The position numbers and the translations under genes were made by a program. Positions 1-12,301 of a stretch of DNA of 64,000 bases are shown here, piece by piece; the stretch's first letter is position 1, and each line of letters begins with the position of its first letter. The notes beneath the pieces were generated by a model. That model was given only the letters and a program-made list of their open reading frames with translations, did no database searches and was not told the DNA's origin. This stretch comes from Ophioceras dolichostomum (taxonomy: Eukaryota > Ascomycota > Sordariomycetes > Magnaporthales > Ophioceraceae), in the NCBI GenBank assembly GCA_003049485.1, contig PYST01000082.1, positions 1-64,000 on the forward strand, given 5' to 3'.

Positions 1-677
1 GAAGGGGGGGACGTCTTCCGGGTCCCCGACTGTTACCAGAATCATGTCAGGGTGCGCGGAAGGGCGGAAGGCGGGGAACGGGGACGGGACACGGGAAAGC
101 AAGCGAAACGGAAGAGGGTCGGAAGAGCAGGGTCCTCCAACCTTCACAGACTGTCTGGGAGGCAACAGCCGCGGCGTGGACAACGCGGCGCGACGACAGA
201 ACTTGGCCATGGGTTTCCCGCAGCAACGCTGTACACATATATACAACGGCCATCCGTCACCCTTTCCTGGCTTGCTTGCGCTAGGTCTGGGATGGCCATG
301 TTACTTGCTTGGTGTTTTTTTCACTTGAAGTGAATGCTGCGTTCACTTCTGCTAGATGTTCGCCCCAGAGAATGGACCTTGAGTACCTTAAGGTAGGAGG
401 CTAGGGAAGGGGGGGGGGGGGATTCGGTGGAGTTCCAGGGGAACAGGGGAAGGAGTTCAGTTCATCTTGCTGGGTTGAGACTCCCCAGAAAGGGGTTAAT
501 GTGTATTTGATGTACATAGTCCAGTCAATACGTCCTTTTACACATTCTTAGCTCTCCGGGAGGGAAGCCACTTTTTTTGATACCACCAATTCTAATAGGG
601 CAAAGTAATTCCTTATCCAATGAGACGTGGCTCTCCCCTCAAAGGTAGTGAGTCGATCATTTGTCGGATAAACTCCT
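1..677. other. intergenic, no gene seen
   Basis: Only short ORFs without recognisable domains or splice logic are present. A run of 13 G residues lies at 409-421. The right part is the 3' flank of the DUF427 gene that ends at 678. Confidence 0.5.
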
Positions 678-1234
678 CTACAACATCTGCTCCAGTCCAG
701 TATCCTTCGTAATGTCCACCTTGTTCTTGTCTTGTGTGAATCGGCCACACGTCTCAGTGAGCTGGTACATGCCAGAGCAATCTTCTTCACTAACGCACAA
801 CTTGTAGAAGTAGGGAGGGGGAAGAGAATGGCCAACAACTCACAGAACGCTACGTAGCCCTTGATATGTGCAGCCTTCTCCTTGGTCGTGGGGTAGAACC
901 AGGCCGCGTTCTCGAGCTTCTTGTCTATATATTTCCCCCGTGTAAGAACCAGTCAGCCCGTTGGTCAGGTCCTAGCTACACTACATGATGAACAGAACGT
1001 ATTGCTTTCTTCTCGACCCACCAACTCATTAGAGATCTACTCACCTCCCACATTGATAGTGTAGTAGCTAGCCTCCCCCTTCCAGGGACAGGTGGTGTGC
1101 AGGTCCGTCTCGGCGAAGAACTCGGACTTGATCGAGGAGGGCGGGAAGTAGACGTTGCCCTCGACCTCCTCCCACTCGGTGGTCTCGGCGACGGTCGTCC
1201 CGTCTACGGTGGCTTTGGCGGCTCCCGAAGGCAT
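678..1234 (-). CDS. DUF427 domain protein, three exons
   Basis: I rebuilt this gene from three exons on the minus strand: 1045-1234, 844-924 and 678-730, giving 324 nt or 107 residues. Both introns start with GTGAG and end in AG (TATAG and ACAAG), and the phases match. The protein shows the hallmarks of the DUF427 family: a WEEVEGNVYFPPSSI block near residue 20, a HTTCPWKGEASYYTI block in the middle, an AAWFYPTTKEKA block, and a final VAFYKNKVDI block. DUF427 proteins are small, soluble, beta-rich proteins found in bacteria and fungi, and their biochemical role is not established. The length fits the family, so the gene looks complete. It reads away from the CSC1-like gene's 3' end; no operon-like link is implied. 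The start is the first Met of exon 1. Confidence 0.85.
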
Positions 1235-2099
1235 TATGGTGGTGGTTGATGTTCTCGCTTTGTCCTGGACTCTTGCTACGATGCTGATTATATGTACATC
1301 TAGGGAGGTAGGTAGGTTACGAGATTACGTGGTAAAAAGAGGTTCTTTCACGACTCCCGTCCTTCTAGGGGCCGGGCGGTCTGCAGGAAGCGGGTTTCAC
1401 ATGTGTGCACCGAGCGGTTGGAATTATGATTTGTAATAATACTAAACAATACCACTCCAGAATTATCCTTTCCGGATCTTCGGGTCTGACGCCATCGATG
1501 GATACAGTCCTTCATCCATGCGGGGTAAGGCTTCCCCAAGTAAGCGGTAGGTTTCGGCGTCGAGGTGGGAAGACGGCAGAGGATGAACTTTCCGCAAGTG
1601 GTGAAAGAGATTTGGTTGAAAAATATATGTTAAATTCCAAGGTCAAAGGATTGCGTATATGCAGGATGACACATGCTGCGTGTGTCTGGTATCAATTTCC
1701 TAGGTATGTAAGTGGTGGTCGTCCCAGCCCCCATTCTCGTCATAACAGCCCACCCATCCTCGACTAGAGAGCTCGGAGGAACATGCCTGCGTCGCCTTCC
1801 CTAGCCTTATATACAGGTTTGTCGGCCGGTCGAGCGTCCCTGGCATGTTTATTCCTGGCCTCCTCCATCCCGGGTATCTGTCTCATGGGGCCGGCAGGGA
1901 CCCAGCCCATGCGTGTGTATATATGTGTATCATGAATGCTGGCGCTGATGCTAGTGTAAAACGCTCTAGAATGATGCAAATGAGGAGCCTGGGACAGCTT
2001 AATAATAGGATAAGACGATAAAGGAAAGAGAGGGGGAAAAGAGAATAATGATGATGGGAAGGTGAGAGAAGATTCGGAATCTAGGGTAGTAATGATTGT
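1235..2099. other. intergenic between DUF427 start and channel-gene 3' end
   Basis: It serves as upstream region of the DUF427 gene and 3' flank of the channel gene. Short ORFs here show no domain. Several GGTAGG-type repeats are visible near 1310. Confidence 0.4.
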
Positions 2100-5000
2100 T
2101 CACAGCGCGATGAGGTCGACCTCAGAGAAGTCGGGCGGGGCGCGGCCATAGATGACGCGGGCCTTGCTGTCCAAGGCCGTGCCCTCATTGCTCATCCAGA
2201 GGTACTCGCTGAACCTGGTGGCGCGCGCGATCTCGTCGTCCGAGACACCTATGTCGTCCTGGGGGATCCAGACCGCCCGGCGGCGGGCACGCTGGGCCTC
2301 GTGCTGGAAGGCCTCACGCACCAGCTCGTCACGTTCCTCCGGCGTCAGATCCTCGATTTCGTCGTGGTAGCCCCCGTACAGAGCCTCTCCTATCGCGCGC
2401 TGCGCCTCCAGGTCCTTCTGTCGCCGTTCTTTGCGGTACTCAGCTGCCTGCCGGTGGTTGCGCTCCGTCTTCCCGAATGTGGCCTGCCGGATCTGCTTTC
2501 CACCCTTGGCAGCCCAGTCCCCGGCGTGTCGGATACCCTTAGCCGGGCTCAGCATCGCCAAGCGGCTGGTGCTACCAGCCGTACCCGTGCGACCCTTGTT
2601 CGACAGCTTGCGCATCTCGATGTCGTCTCCGCCGCCTCCCTGAGGACGGTTGAGGGACGAGGCCTCGTCGAAGGGGTCGTCCTCGTCGCCCGGAATGCCC
2701 ATGCCCCGGTTTAGCTTGCGCTGGAAGATCTCGTCGCGCAGCACGGCCTCATCCTCGAACGTGATGGGCAGGTATCGGAACAGCGGACCGAATGACGAGT
2801 TCAGGGTGTACTGATACAGAATCGTCAAGACCAGGACGGCAATCATGATGATGCCTTGCTGATACCCGACCAGGACCCCCTTATCGTCCTTTGCCAAGAA
2901 GAACAGACCGGCCAAACACAGCTCCATGACGTAGAGACCCGTGAAGAGCTGGTTGATGGCACGCGGAAACAGCACGCCGCCCGTGTCGGTCTTGAAGCGC
3001 GTCACATACAGCATGTTGTAGCGGTGAGCCAAGGACAGCAGGCCAAACGTGATGATGGCGAAGATGGAGATGAGTGGGGCAACAACCGAGTAGACGAGAG
3101 CGATGCAGGCGAAGTTGGTGTAAACGGGGAAGAAGGTGCCCCACGAGACGCTCGGCAGCAGCACTTGACGCGCCCACTTGTTACGTGCCGTGTTGTCCAT
3201 GAGCCGCGAGATGATGAACCAACCGAACAGGGTACCGATCTGCAGCAGCGTACCAGAGCTGGTCGACAGCGCCTGCAGGATCATGTAGGAGAAGAAGTAG
3301 TTGGCCGCTCGGGGCAAGTTTTTCGCGAGGGTCTCCGGGATGCCAGTGACATTATTGACCGTGTCCTGGAGTGTCGTGATGGCGCCCGATGCGATCGAGA
3401 CCACCAGGAACACCTGCACGAACAGGAACATGAAGTAGTAGACCTGCACCGACTCGGCCTTCTGCGACAGCGTCTTGGCGCCTTGGAACTCTGCGAGCCA
3501 GTTGAAGATGAGGGGCACCAGCCAAAGCAGTAAACTAAGCATGATGGCGGGAAGCACACCGGCGATGATCTTGAGGAAGCTGTACACGCTACCGTTAGAC
3601 TGTAGAAATCCGAGCCAGCTGTACGTGCGGATGAGCGAGTCGATCTGGGACAGCGTGCTGGTGAAGGCGACGGGGATAGCCCAGAGGATCACCATGCCGG
3701 TCACGACCACCAGCACGATGGCCGTTCGGATCCACCCAGACAACCAGCCTATGGCCATATTGTCCCAGATGACTTCGTTGGGCGAGATCTCGATCATGCG
3801 CGGTCCCATCACCTCCGGCACGTGGTGAGTAATACTCTGGCATGCCATGTGTGCGGCCACCTGGTTGTTGAACTGGATGAAGGCCGACTTCATCGCCGGA
3901 TACCGCTCCGGGTGCTTCCGGTCCTCCTCGATTTCCATGTTGAGGCGCGCGAGCTCGCCACGGCACCAGTAGATCGTGTCTACCTTCTTGTTGATCAGGG
4001 GCAGGCCGGGCAGCCAGGCAGGCGTCCACTTAAAAAGCGCCAGCCTGTGCGTCGGTCTCTTGGATTTCTTAATGTACTTCTTCCACTCGGCGTCGTCGTC
4101 CAGGTTGTCCGTGTACTTGAAGGCGGACTCCTCCAGAGGGTATTCGGGCGCGCCTTTGTCGTCGCCGCCTAGGAACGGGATGGCCGACATCAACTTTCCC
4201 CAGAACGTCTTGGGTCGGCTCTCGTTGGAGTTCGTCCTCTTGGGCCCGTTGAGGGGGAACTCGTCACCCTCCTGGCCCTGCGGAACCGGGGAGGCGTAGC
4301 CACCAGAGGGAGGCTTCCAAAACTGCCACCATTTGGTCTCCTCTTGGATGTACATGCTCTCCAGATTCGTCAACTTCCTCGTCGTGTTCCCGAACGGCTG
4401 GGGCTGATCGGTGGCAGGGTGCGTTCCCGTTGTGGTTTGCGACGCGAGCGAGGCAGTCGAAGTGTGGCGAGCCGCCCTTCGAGTCGCTAAATCGGGAGGG
4501 TTGAGGATCTGGACGGTCCTAGCGGCTGGTTGATCCGAACCGCTCGTCTGCGGGCGCGATGAGGTGCCATAGCGATCGGAGCCGTCGCCTTGGCCGGGCC
4601 TTTGGACGAACTCAAATCCTCCTGTGCGACCAAGTTGACCATCGACGCCTCTGCGAATACCGTGGCCGGCCTTGCCGACAGCGTTGACCCCGCCCTTCAG
4701 CCCTTGACCGATGCCCTGGCCAACCTTGCCGACCTTGCCAAAGACGTGGCGACCTCCCGACCCTCCTGACCTGGGTGTTCTCTCCTCTTTGTCCAAATCG
4801 CCGTCTGAGCCGTCCGACTCATACAAGCTGGCATCTCCATCTCTGCCTCTGCCTCCATATGGGTCATGGACATGGGGTACGGGCTCGTGGTCGCCAGCGC
4901 TAATTCCTGCGCCAGACTCGGCTCGTCTCTTCGCCTCATTGTCCTCGGCCTTCTCTCTCTCCAGAATGTCTTGTTTGGTCGGCCTCCGCTCCCGGTTCGC

Positions 5001-6012
5001 ACGCTGCTCCTTCTTCTCGTCGGCCTTCCTGCGTTTCAGGTACTGCTTCTTGACCTCACGGATGAGCTTAGACTGGGCTGACTCAAGCTGGGCGACGATT
5101 TTATCTCGCTTGTGAACCTTGCTGAGCAGCTTTGTGAAGTCTCGCGTGATCCAAATATTCCTAATACCCCCGGGAAACACGTCGAATAGGCCGCGTAGGG
5201 CCTCTTCCGTCAGCCACTTCTCTGGTACGGAGTTGACTAGGACCGTAGTCGCCGAGGCGCGAAGCCGGTGCGAAGCGCTGGTGAGATAGTCCTGACGGAT
5301 CTTGATGTAGACCCGTAGTTCGGTGAAACAGACAAAGCAGACCCAGATGACGACGGTGATTGCCATGACGAGATGGGCCCAGCGGCGCGTGTGATACTTA
5401 GGGTTCAGGTTGCCCCAGGCCAGTGTGTCCAGTCCAGACGGGGTGTTGGAATTGGTGGCGGGAGTCGTGGTCGACGTGGTCGAGTTGACCACATTGGTCG
5501 AGTTGGTCGAGTTGTTCGAGTTGGGCTCCTTGGTCACGACGTCTTTGCCCAGCCCCCCGATGTAGTTGAGAGGAACCAGGACGGGGATGGCCACAAAGGC
5601 CACGGGGACGAAGATGATCAAGAGCATCTGCATGTATCGCAGAAAGAAATAGGCGTCCAGCCCGCACTTCTTGATGATCTCCCGTTCTGGGAACTTCAGC
5701 AGGCTGAGCAACAGCGACCATGGCGCCGCTTTGGGAGGGTCTGTCCGTTCTCTCTGCGGTACCATGTATGTTTTGGGTTTGCTGTAGAGGAAAGGCAACG
5801 TGAGCTGTCAATATCCACGGCGAAAGCCGACGACACGGCGGACTCAGGGAGAGGCCGAACACTTACTATATTCGGGCAAGCTTGTTCCTCAATAGGTTGA
5901 ACAAGAACATCTGAACGACGAAAACCACCAGGGCAGTCGTCAGGGCGGCCGTGAAGGTCACCAAGGTGACGCCCTGATCCTTTTGGGCGGATCCCTCTTC
6001 AGAGTTCGCCAT
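2100..6012 (-). CDS. CSC1/RSN1-like stress-gated cation channel (OSCA/TMEM63, DUF221 family)
   Basis: Two exons, 5867-6012 and 2100-5781, are joined across an 85-bp GTAAGT...CTACAG intron and encode 1275 residues. The first exon supplies the N-terminal membrane helix that a single-frame reading misses (start MANSEEG). Order of parts: one N-terminal helix, two more helices near residues 100-190, then an RRM-like cytosolic region beginning VLVNSVPEKWLTEEALR. Next comes a long, charged, low-complexity insertion (roughly 300-570), followed by the rest of the cytosolic domain. A large multi-helix membrane block with GTLLQIGTLFGWFIISRLMD follows, and then a charged C-terminal tail. This is the RSN1_TM / PHM7_cyt / RSN1_7TM architecture. 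Family members are hyperosmolarity- and tension-gated cation channels or related lipid-handling membrane proteins. Whether this paralogue is a channel is inferred. The start is the first ATG of the helix-encoding exon. Confidence 0.9.
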
Positions 6013-8875
6013 CGTGATGTCGGCTGGTCGATGCTGTCAGGTATTCGGAGCATAGATCGACTAGTTGAGAGGTAATGATGCCAAGAAGAATATTCTTGTC
6101 CAAGGTAGGTCGTCGACGCAGTCGGCGAAAGGTTGGTATAGAAAGATATGGAAAGACCAAGCCCGTGGCCTTTATGCAGGAAGAGAGAACAAGTCCTTCA
6201 GAACGAGTCCTTCAACACCTGTGCGAAACCTTGGCAGCGAAGAGCAATGAAAGCAGTCGTAGACATGTATCGTGAAAGGTTTGCTGGTAGGGAACAGCTG
6301 ATCTTCAAATCGTCGTTCTTGTGAGTAACATGCACATCGAAGAGGAGTGATTAGGTAGGTGTGGTCGTAAGGCAACTCCAATGAGGCGGGATCGCGGGGG
6401 TTGTTTAGACTTGAAGAACTGGGACTGGGTCATGTTACGAACCTCGAGTTATCAGCGAAGGAGATGATAGCACCAGGTGTGAAGACGACAGAGTGAAAGG
6501 CGGAGGCCGCATCGTCACTGGCGACAAAGCGAAGCAATGATGCCTTTCCCGGAAGAGAGAAAGAAGGCCATTAAGGGGGAGGCAAAAGCTAGAGAAAGAG
6601 AGCGGAGGGGCCTCTTCTGAAGGGGGGTTCTAAAAGGGGAGGATCTTAAAAGGAGGGTTATCGTAAGAACAAACCTTTCTTTCTCCTCAGGTAAAAAGGG
6701 CAAACATGCGACATCCGCGCGCCAATGCCAATGAGTCCTCCAAGGAAGGAAAGAAATAGTTCTATTGGGAGAGGCGGGCCATTCTGAAACAAGTCCAGAG
6801 CTGGGCTTCATTTGCTGGCCCTGGGATGGAGCTTCACCTTCAGTCGCCAGCCGAGTGGGCGACCTGTTTCGTGACGTCGATGGCGGCCCCACCCGAGGTC
6901 GCGCTGGCCAGTGACCAAGCCGGATTGCCTGTGGTACCTGCCATCTGTAGACGGGGGCGTGGGTGTCTCCACTGTCCTGCGCCTAGCCGAAGAGAGATGA
7001 CAGCCTATCAATTCACACCAGATCGGTGTGGTCCCGCCAAATCCGGGTTGTTTGCCCCACGCACGCCACGAACCACCCGCGCAAGCTGTCGTCATTATCA
7101 AAATAGCGCCGTCGCCGTCGTCGTTGTCGCCCATCATCCCATCCAGCCATCCAAGACAAACTGACAAGTTGGCAAGCATCCGTGCAACAAAAGCAAGGAA
7201 AGCGAATGAGGCCGCTGCAGCTGTGCAGCTGGACGAACAGTCGCATCAGTCTGCTCGGCAGCATCGTCATGACACACAGCCTATCCCCTCATCACGGCCT
7301 CAAGTTTCTATAAGCTTCTCTGCACAAAGCCGGCGCCTCCCAAAGAACGGGTCGGCAGTCGGGCGCTAAAATCGTTAATTGCTTTGCCACATTCCCTCAT
7401 CTTACTTTCCTTGAGGGAGGTGAGAAGGTTAACTTTGGAATCTATCGAAATAGATGCGTAAAAGGCGGAGTACTCCTTGAACAGCCTGCAGAAAAGGTGC
7501 TGGAAAGGGAGCCCAGAACATTCCAAGACACTATAACCGAACCATACCGCTGTGCTGTCAATATTATTACCTCTTTGTGCCGCTTTATCCCTTCTATTCC
7601 AGACCACCGGACCCAGACCACGCTTCCTTACCTAACGCCGCAAGCAACGCAAACGGTCTACTCACCAGCGCCTCCCCACGTGCCCAACTCCTACGTTTGT
7701 AAGACCGATGAGTCTTCCTTTTTGCCTTATTCGCCTCTCCGACAGTCTCCCTCCCTTATTCATTCCACTCCCACGCCCGCCCGTTCGCCTCGCCTCAGTG
7801 ACAAGTTCCGACGGTCGACCCCTTTTCTAACTCCGATTGCCGGTATCTTGTGTTGGTCATAATCATCAGCCGGGAACGAGGTGGCCATCTATCCACCAAG
7901 CCCAGGGTCCTGCCCGTGTTATTTGTGGCCAGTCGTGAAACAAAGCGCCGCCCGTTTCCGGACCAGTCATCATTGTTCCATCCTTACCGCCGCACACGTG
8001 ACAGTCCGATCTTTTTGGTTTATTTTTCTTCTTTCTTCGCTAGTGATACGGAAGTTATCGCCTTCTGCTTGCTTGAGGCACACGGTGGCAGTACGTGTTG
8101 GTGTTGTTGCATTCCCCGGCAAAACTGTTTTCCCCTGGAAAGGGGACCGCGGGCGGGCGGCCCACAAAGCAGGGTCATACGGGCCTCACCAATGCAGCGA
8201 ACTCCTCGTCTCCCCGCGAGCCCCTCTGCTACCCCACATGCACGCTCATCCACACACATGCAGAAGGAGGCAGGGAGGCAAGGCGGGTTGCTGTTCCCCA
8301 GGTTGTCAGTGGCAATGTTATAGGCAATGAGATTAGGAAACGGTCAGCCCCAATGGTCCCCAATGAGAACCTCTGGGGCAGAGCTTGGAGCTAGCACTGT
8401 AGACACGAAACTCTGCTACCGGACTTTCGATCCCCCATCTCCCTGCCAGTTCTCCAATTCCTCTCCAATATGTCTCCAGCCGGCCCCCGCGCCCTGCATC
8501 TGCCGCGTGCTGACCCGGTAATACCAATTGGCATATTCCGTACTCGGCCTCCGGTCGGCTTCTCTGAAATGGAGAGAGGGGAGGGAAGGCGTTATCGCTG
8601 CCGGCGGGTTATATAGGAAGGGGGTAGGTAGGCAATATAGAGCATCCGAGCTCGACTTCTCTCTCCGACCTGGCTTCCCAATTGCTTATCTCACCCGTAA
8701 ACTTGGGAAGACATTCCGTCGCTAGATTCGTCTGATATTGTGCTACTTCTCTCCGGAATAACAAAAACCGCAAGGCGCTTGCTATTGCATACGTACCTAC
8801 CTACTTAGAGAGAGGGAGAGAAAGAGGCTACCTACCAACCTAACCTACCTATCTTGCCAGGGAAGTTGATCAACG
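6013..8875. other. long divergent intergenic region, no gene supported
   Basis: This 2.9-kb stretch separates two divergently transcribed genes. The stretch from 7560 to 8100 is CT-rich, as in fungal promoters or leaders. ACCTAC repeats sit just before the monooxygenase start (8795-8850). The ORFs in both strands are short and lack domains or convincing splice sites. Confidence 0.4.
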
Positions 8876-10297
8876 ATGGCCGACTTCCGGGATCTACGAA
8901 TAATTGTCGCGGGCGCCGGCATGGGTGGTCTGGGATGCGCCCTGTCGCTGGCCAAGAAGGGCTTCCGACGCATCGACGTCTACGAGACGGCGCCGGACCT
9001 GGGCTTCGTGGGCGCCGGCATCCAGATGGCGCCCAACATGGCGCGGATCCTCGACCGGCTCGGCTGCTGGGCCGAGATCGAGCGGGAGGCGACCAACGTC
9101 AAGGAGACGAGCATCAGACAGGGCAGCACCAACGAGGAGCTCGTCCACGTCGACATGCCCGACATCGCGGCCAAGTACGGCTACCCCCACTGCACCGGCC
9201 ACCGGTCGTCGCTCGCGGGCGGCATGTACAACGCGTGCAAGGCCGAGCCGGCCATCACGTTCCACTTCGGCACGGCCGTGACGCGGGTCGTCAGCTGGGC
9301 GCCGAGGCCGCGGCTGGCCGTCGTCCGGCGCGGCGGGGACGAGGACAAGGAGGAGGGGGAGGGGGAGCGCGAGGTAGAGGCGGACGTGGTGCTCGCGGCG
9401 GACGGCATCAAGAGCGTGGTCCGGGCGCAGATGCTCGCGCGGCGCGGCGAGGAGGCCGAGGAGGAGGACACCGGCCAGGCCTGCTACCGCATCATGCTGA
9501 CGCGCGACGAGATGGCGGCCATCGGCGAGCCGGAGCTGGTACGGCTGCTGGACTCGGACATGGTGGTGCGCTGGATCGGCGAGAAGCGGCACATCATCGC
9601 CTACCCGGTCGCGAGCAAGTCCATATACAACCTGTCGAGCACGCAGCCCGACGTCAACTTCGCCGCCGCGCCGAGCGCCACGTACACGACGCGGGGCTCC
9701 AAGGAGGCGATGCTGGGCGTCTTCGGCGACTTCTGCCCGCTCGTGACCAAGATGCTCGACGTGGTGCCCGACGGCGAGGTGTGCGAGTGGAAGCTGCGCC
9801 AGCACAAGACGCTGCCCACGTGGTGCGAAGGCGCCGTCGCCCTCCTGGGCGACGCCTGCCACCCGACTCTGCCGCACCTCAGCCAGGGCGCCGCCATGGC
9901 CATCGAGGACGGCGCGGTGATAGCCGAGGTCCTGAGCCGTGTGTCCTTACCGTCATCGCCGCTGCCGCCTTCGAACGGCGCAGCCGACGACAACGACCTG
10001 CAACATCTCGATGGCCAGGCTGCAGCCATCCACCGTTGCCTCAAAGCGTATGAGATCCTACGCAAGGATCGCACGGCTATGTTGGTCGACCTGGCCGCCC
10101 TGTCAGCTCGCGCGCTGCACCTCGGAGAAGGTAAAGCCAAGGAGGAGCGCGACCGGCAGTTTGAGGCAGCGAAGCGGGGTGGCAAGCCCGTGCCGGACAA
10201 GTGGGCGTCCCCCGAGGTACAACAGATGATCTACTCGCACGACTGTGTTCAGCACGCCATGGAGAACTTCGATCAGGCCCTCGCAGGAATCCCATAA
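8876..10297 (+). CDS. FAD-dependent monooxygenase, salicylate hydroxylase-like
   Basis: A single-exon protein of 473 residues belonging to the class A flavoprotein (PHBH-like) monooxygenases. The N-terminal FAD-binding Rossmann motif GAGMGGLG lies at about residues 13-20. The DG motif follows as VVLAADGIKSVVR, and the second FAD-binding motif is GDACHPTLPHLSQGAA near residue 325. These enzymes use NAD(P)H and O2 to hydroxylate aromatic rings, for example salicylate to catechol; the actual substrate cannot be read from the sequence. No membrane segment or signal peptide is seen, so it is probably cytosolic. The gene is strikingly GC-rich with strong C/G third positions. An acidic Glu/Asp-rich insertion (about residues 155-170) is unusual for the family. 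No other aromatic-degradation gene sits next to it. Confidence 0.88.
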   Translation: MADFRDLRIIVAGAGMGGLGCALSLAKKGFRRIDVYETAPDLGFVGAGIQMAPNMARILDRLGCWAEIEREATNVKETSIRQGSTNEELVHVDMPDIAAKYGYPHCTGHRSSLAGGMYNACKAEPAITFHFGTAVTRVVSWAPRPRLAVVRRGGDEDKEEGEGEREVEADVVLAADGIKSVVRAQMLARRGEEAEEEDTGQACYRIMLTRDEMAAIGEPELVRLLDSDMVVRWIGEKRHIIAYPVASKSIYNLSSTQPDVNFAAAPSATYTTRGSKEAMLGVFGDFCPLVTKMLDVVPDGEVCEWKLRQHKTLPTWCEGAVALLGDACHPTLPHLSQGAAMAIEDGAVIAEVLSRVSLPSSPLPPSNGAADDNDLQHLDGQAAAIHRCLKAYEILRKDRTAMLVDLAALSARALHLGEGKAKEERDRQFEAAKRGGKPVPDKWASPEVQQMIYSHDCVQHAMENFDQALAGIP

Positions 10298-11230
10298 GAA
10301 ACTCAGGACAATGGATCGCTGGAGGTGACTTGCGGCGCAGTGATAGGTTTGGTAAGCCCATCACATCATAGGATATGTACGCACCAGGTTCATGGGACGG
10401 ACAGAGGAGTGGCAGAGGAGTGACAGAGGAGCGTAGCGTTAGGTAACTTAGGTAAATATACGTTCGGCTGTCTAGGATGTATAAACAATAGGTAGTAAAA
10501 GACCCTAAAACTACCGGAAAACCTTGGGAGGAGGGAGAGTGGGGAAAGTGATTTGTAGTGGCTTCGCAAGGTAGCGCGCGCGAGAGAGTGTGAGGAGGAA
10601 GGAATACGAGACGGCCGAACCGGAGAAACGACAACCCCTCCAACAGGACAGACAACCGGGAATTATATACACGTAATGAGATACTCGCACACGAAAGACA
10701 AGCTAGAAGGGACCGTTCCAGACGGGTGGTTGGTGCCGGTATTGTCGTTGCTGTAGGTCTGGATGGGAACAGCCGGGGGAGAAGAAGCAAAAAAGAAACG
10801 CATGAGTGTACCACCGAACGCCGACCGGCCCTACTGAGAGCCCTCCTCCTCCCCTTCCCTATCAGCCCGGAAGTAGGCAAGGCGCGTCCCCCGAATGATT
10901 TCGCTGCTCTCATGGGGTCGACGATAGGGCGCTCGGGGCCTGATGTGCGGAATTTGCGCGTGGTCGAGGCCGTACGTAGGGTGATGAGCTAGCTGGCTGG
11001 CTCCGTTCAAGGCCGCCGCCCAACGTGCTCCCATCGCGGCATGGGAAGAGCATCCCCTCTCTTCCCGCCAAGCTCTCCCATCCCGCCTAACAAGCCTCGT
11101 TCGTTCATAATATCTTTTTTGTTTTCTCGTCTTTCGACTTCTTCCCGCTCCCCGCTCTTCGCCTCTCCCATCCCCACTTCCATTTCTGCTGCTCGCAATA
11201 ACGGGACTCTGTCCGCGGGTGCTAGGAAAC
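10298..11230. other. convergent intergenic region
   Basis: This is the shared 3' flank of the monooxygenase and of the minus-strand cysteine-tail protein. The long minus-strand ORF at 10077-10913 mostly overlaps the monooxygenase and its 3' flank and has no domain, so it is not called. Confidence 0.4.
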
Positions 11231-11626
11231 CTAAAACAGCAGCTCCAAGCAGCAGCAGCACGCCAGCGCCGCGAGCATGCCCTCCAGACAGCCCGGCCTC
11301 GATCCGCCACGGTTGTCCTGATAGTATCCATGCGGTTGACCGTATGGGTGCTGGCCATAGGGCTGCTGGCCGTAAGGGTATTGGCCGCCGTACGGTGCTT
11401 GCCCGTATGGCTGCTGTCCCCCTGGTGGGTAGTAGCCCCCCTGAGGCGGCGGGCCGCCGTAAGGATCCTGCTGCTGGTAGCCCATGTGCGGGTTTTGCTG
11501 GTAGTAGTGCTGCTGGTTCGGGTCGTGATACGCCTGCGCGGGGAATTGCGGCTGCTGCTGTGGCGTGGACTGCGCGTATGTCGGCGGGTCGTCGGCCTTC
11601 GGGGTAGGCGCCTTTGAGGGATCCAT
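11231..11626 (-). CDS. small Gln/Tyr/Pro-rich protein with cysteine tail (CYSTM-like)
   Basis: The protein has 131 residues starting MDPSKAPTPKADDPP. The middle is a low-complexity region with repeated QPYGQ / PYGGQYPYGQ units. The last 20 or so residues run GCLEGMLAALACCCCLELLF, ending the protein. A Pro/Gln/Tyr/Gly-rich body followed by a short hydrophobic segment with a cluster of cysteines is the pattern of cysteine-rich transmembrane module (CYSTM) proteins. These are small tail-anchored, stress-associated proteins, and the cysteines are likely palmitoylated or membrane-inserted. The downstream ATG was chosen because the 40 upstream in-frame residues are Lys/Thr-rich and look like leader sequence. 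The family call rests on composition and the tail only. Confidence 0.7.
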   Translation of the reverse strand: MDPSKAPTPKADDPPTYAQSTPQQQPQFPAQAYHDPNQQHYYQQNPHMGYQQQDPYGGPPPQGGYYPPGGQQPYGQAPYGGQYPYGQQPYGQHPYGQPHGYYQDNRGGSRPGCLEGMLAALACCCCLELLF

Positions 11627-12301
11627 CTCTTCGGTCGCTGTTGATGTCTTTTTGGTCGTCGAGTCGAGAATTGTCTTCGTTTTCGTCGTACTAGCCGTGC
11701 CTTGATTGATAGCTCGAATGTTTTGCCTAGGCAAGAAGGCGGGCGGAATGATTTTCGGTGACGTTTAGATATTTCGCACGCAAACAAGAGGAAGAGAGAG
11801 AAGAGTAAGAAGAGGTACAGAAGGTTCAAAGAGGTCGAACAGTGTGGTGTGCATGAGGTATGGTTATCCACGAGTCCACTGAGCAAGTAGACACACCACA
11901 ATAATCTCCCTTGTAATGCTCCTCAAATGATCCGGGGAAACCGGCAAGCTGGTGCCCGGTGGCGAAGCCCAACAACAACGTGCGTGGTGTCCACGCACGA
12001 TAGTGGGGTCCCTCAGGCGCCTTCTCGGTTTTCACAAGCCTGTCCAGCGGGTTGAGTTCGGCTTCCTTCAGCGTATGAAGAAGCTAGCAGTCAGCGGGCT
12101 CACCGACTTGATAAAAATAAGCACGGAGAAGGCGATATGGACGGCCTGCGACGGCTCTTGACCGGATCTTTCCTACACAGGTAGTGAGACGCTTTTAAGG
12201 AGAATTTGCAAGAGAAAAGACAGCAATGCTTCTGCGATGATGAGAGCAGAAGAATAGCGTGCTCAACTGCAAAGGAAAACTGCCAAAGTTCCATAACGGA
12301 A

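Noticed and set aside
2856..3533. 225-residue plus-strand frame inside the CSC1-like gene
   Set aside because: Antisense shadow of membrane-helix codons; Glu/Gln/Arg/His-rich with no domain.
8894..9877. Long minus-strand frame (327 residues) inside the monooxygenase
   Set aside because: Antisense shadow caused by high GC content of the real gene.
10077..10913. 278-residue minus-strand frame opposite the monooxygenase end
   Set aside because: It overlaps a well-supported gene and untranslated sequence, has low-complexity Arg/Leu/Ser composition and no domain.
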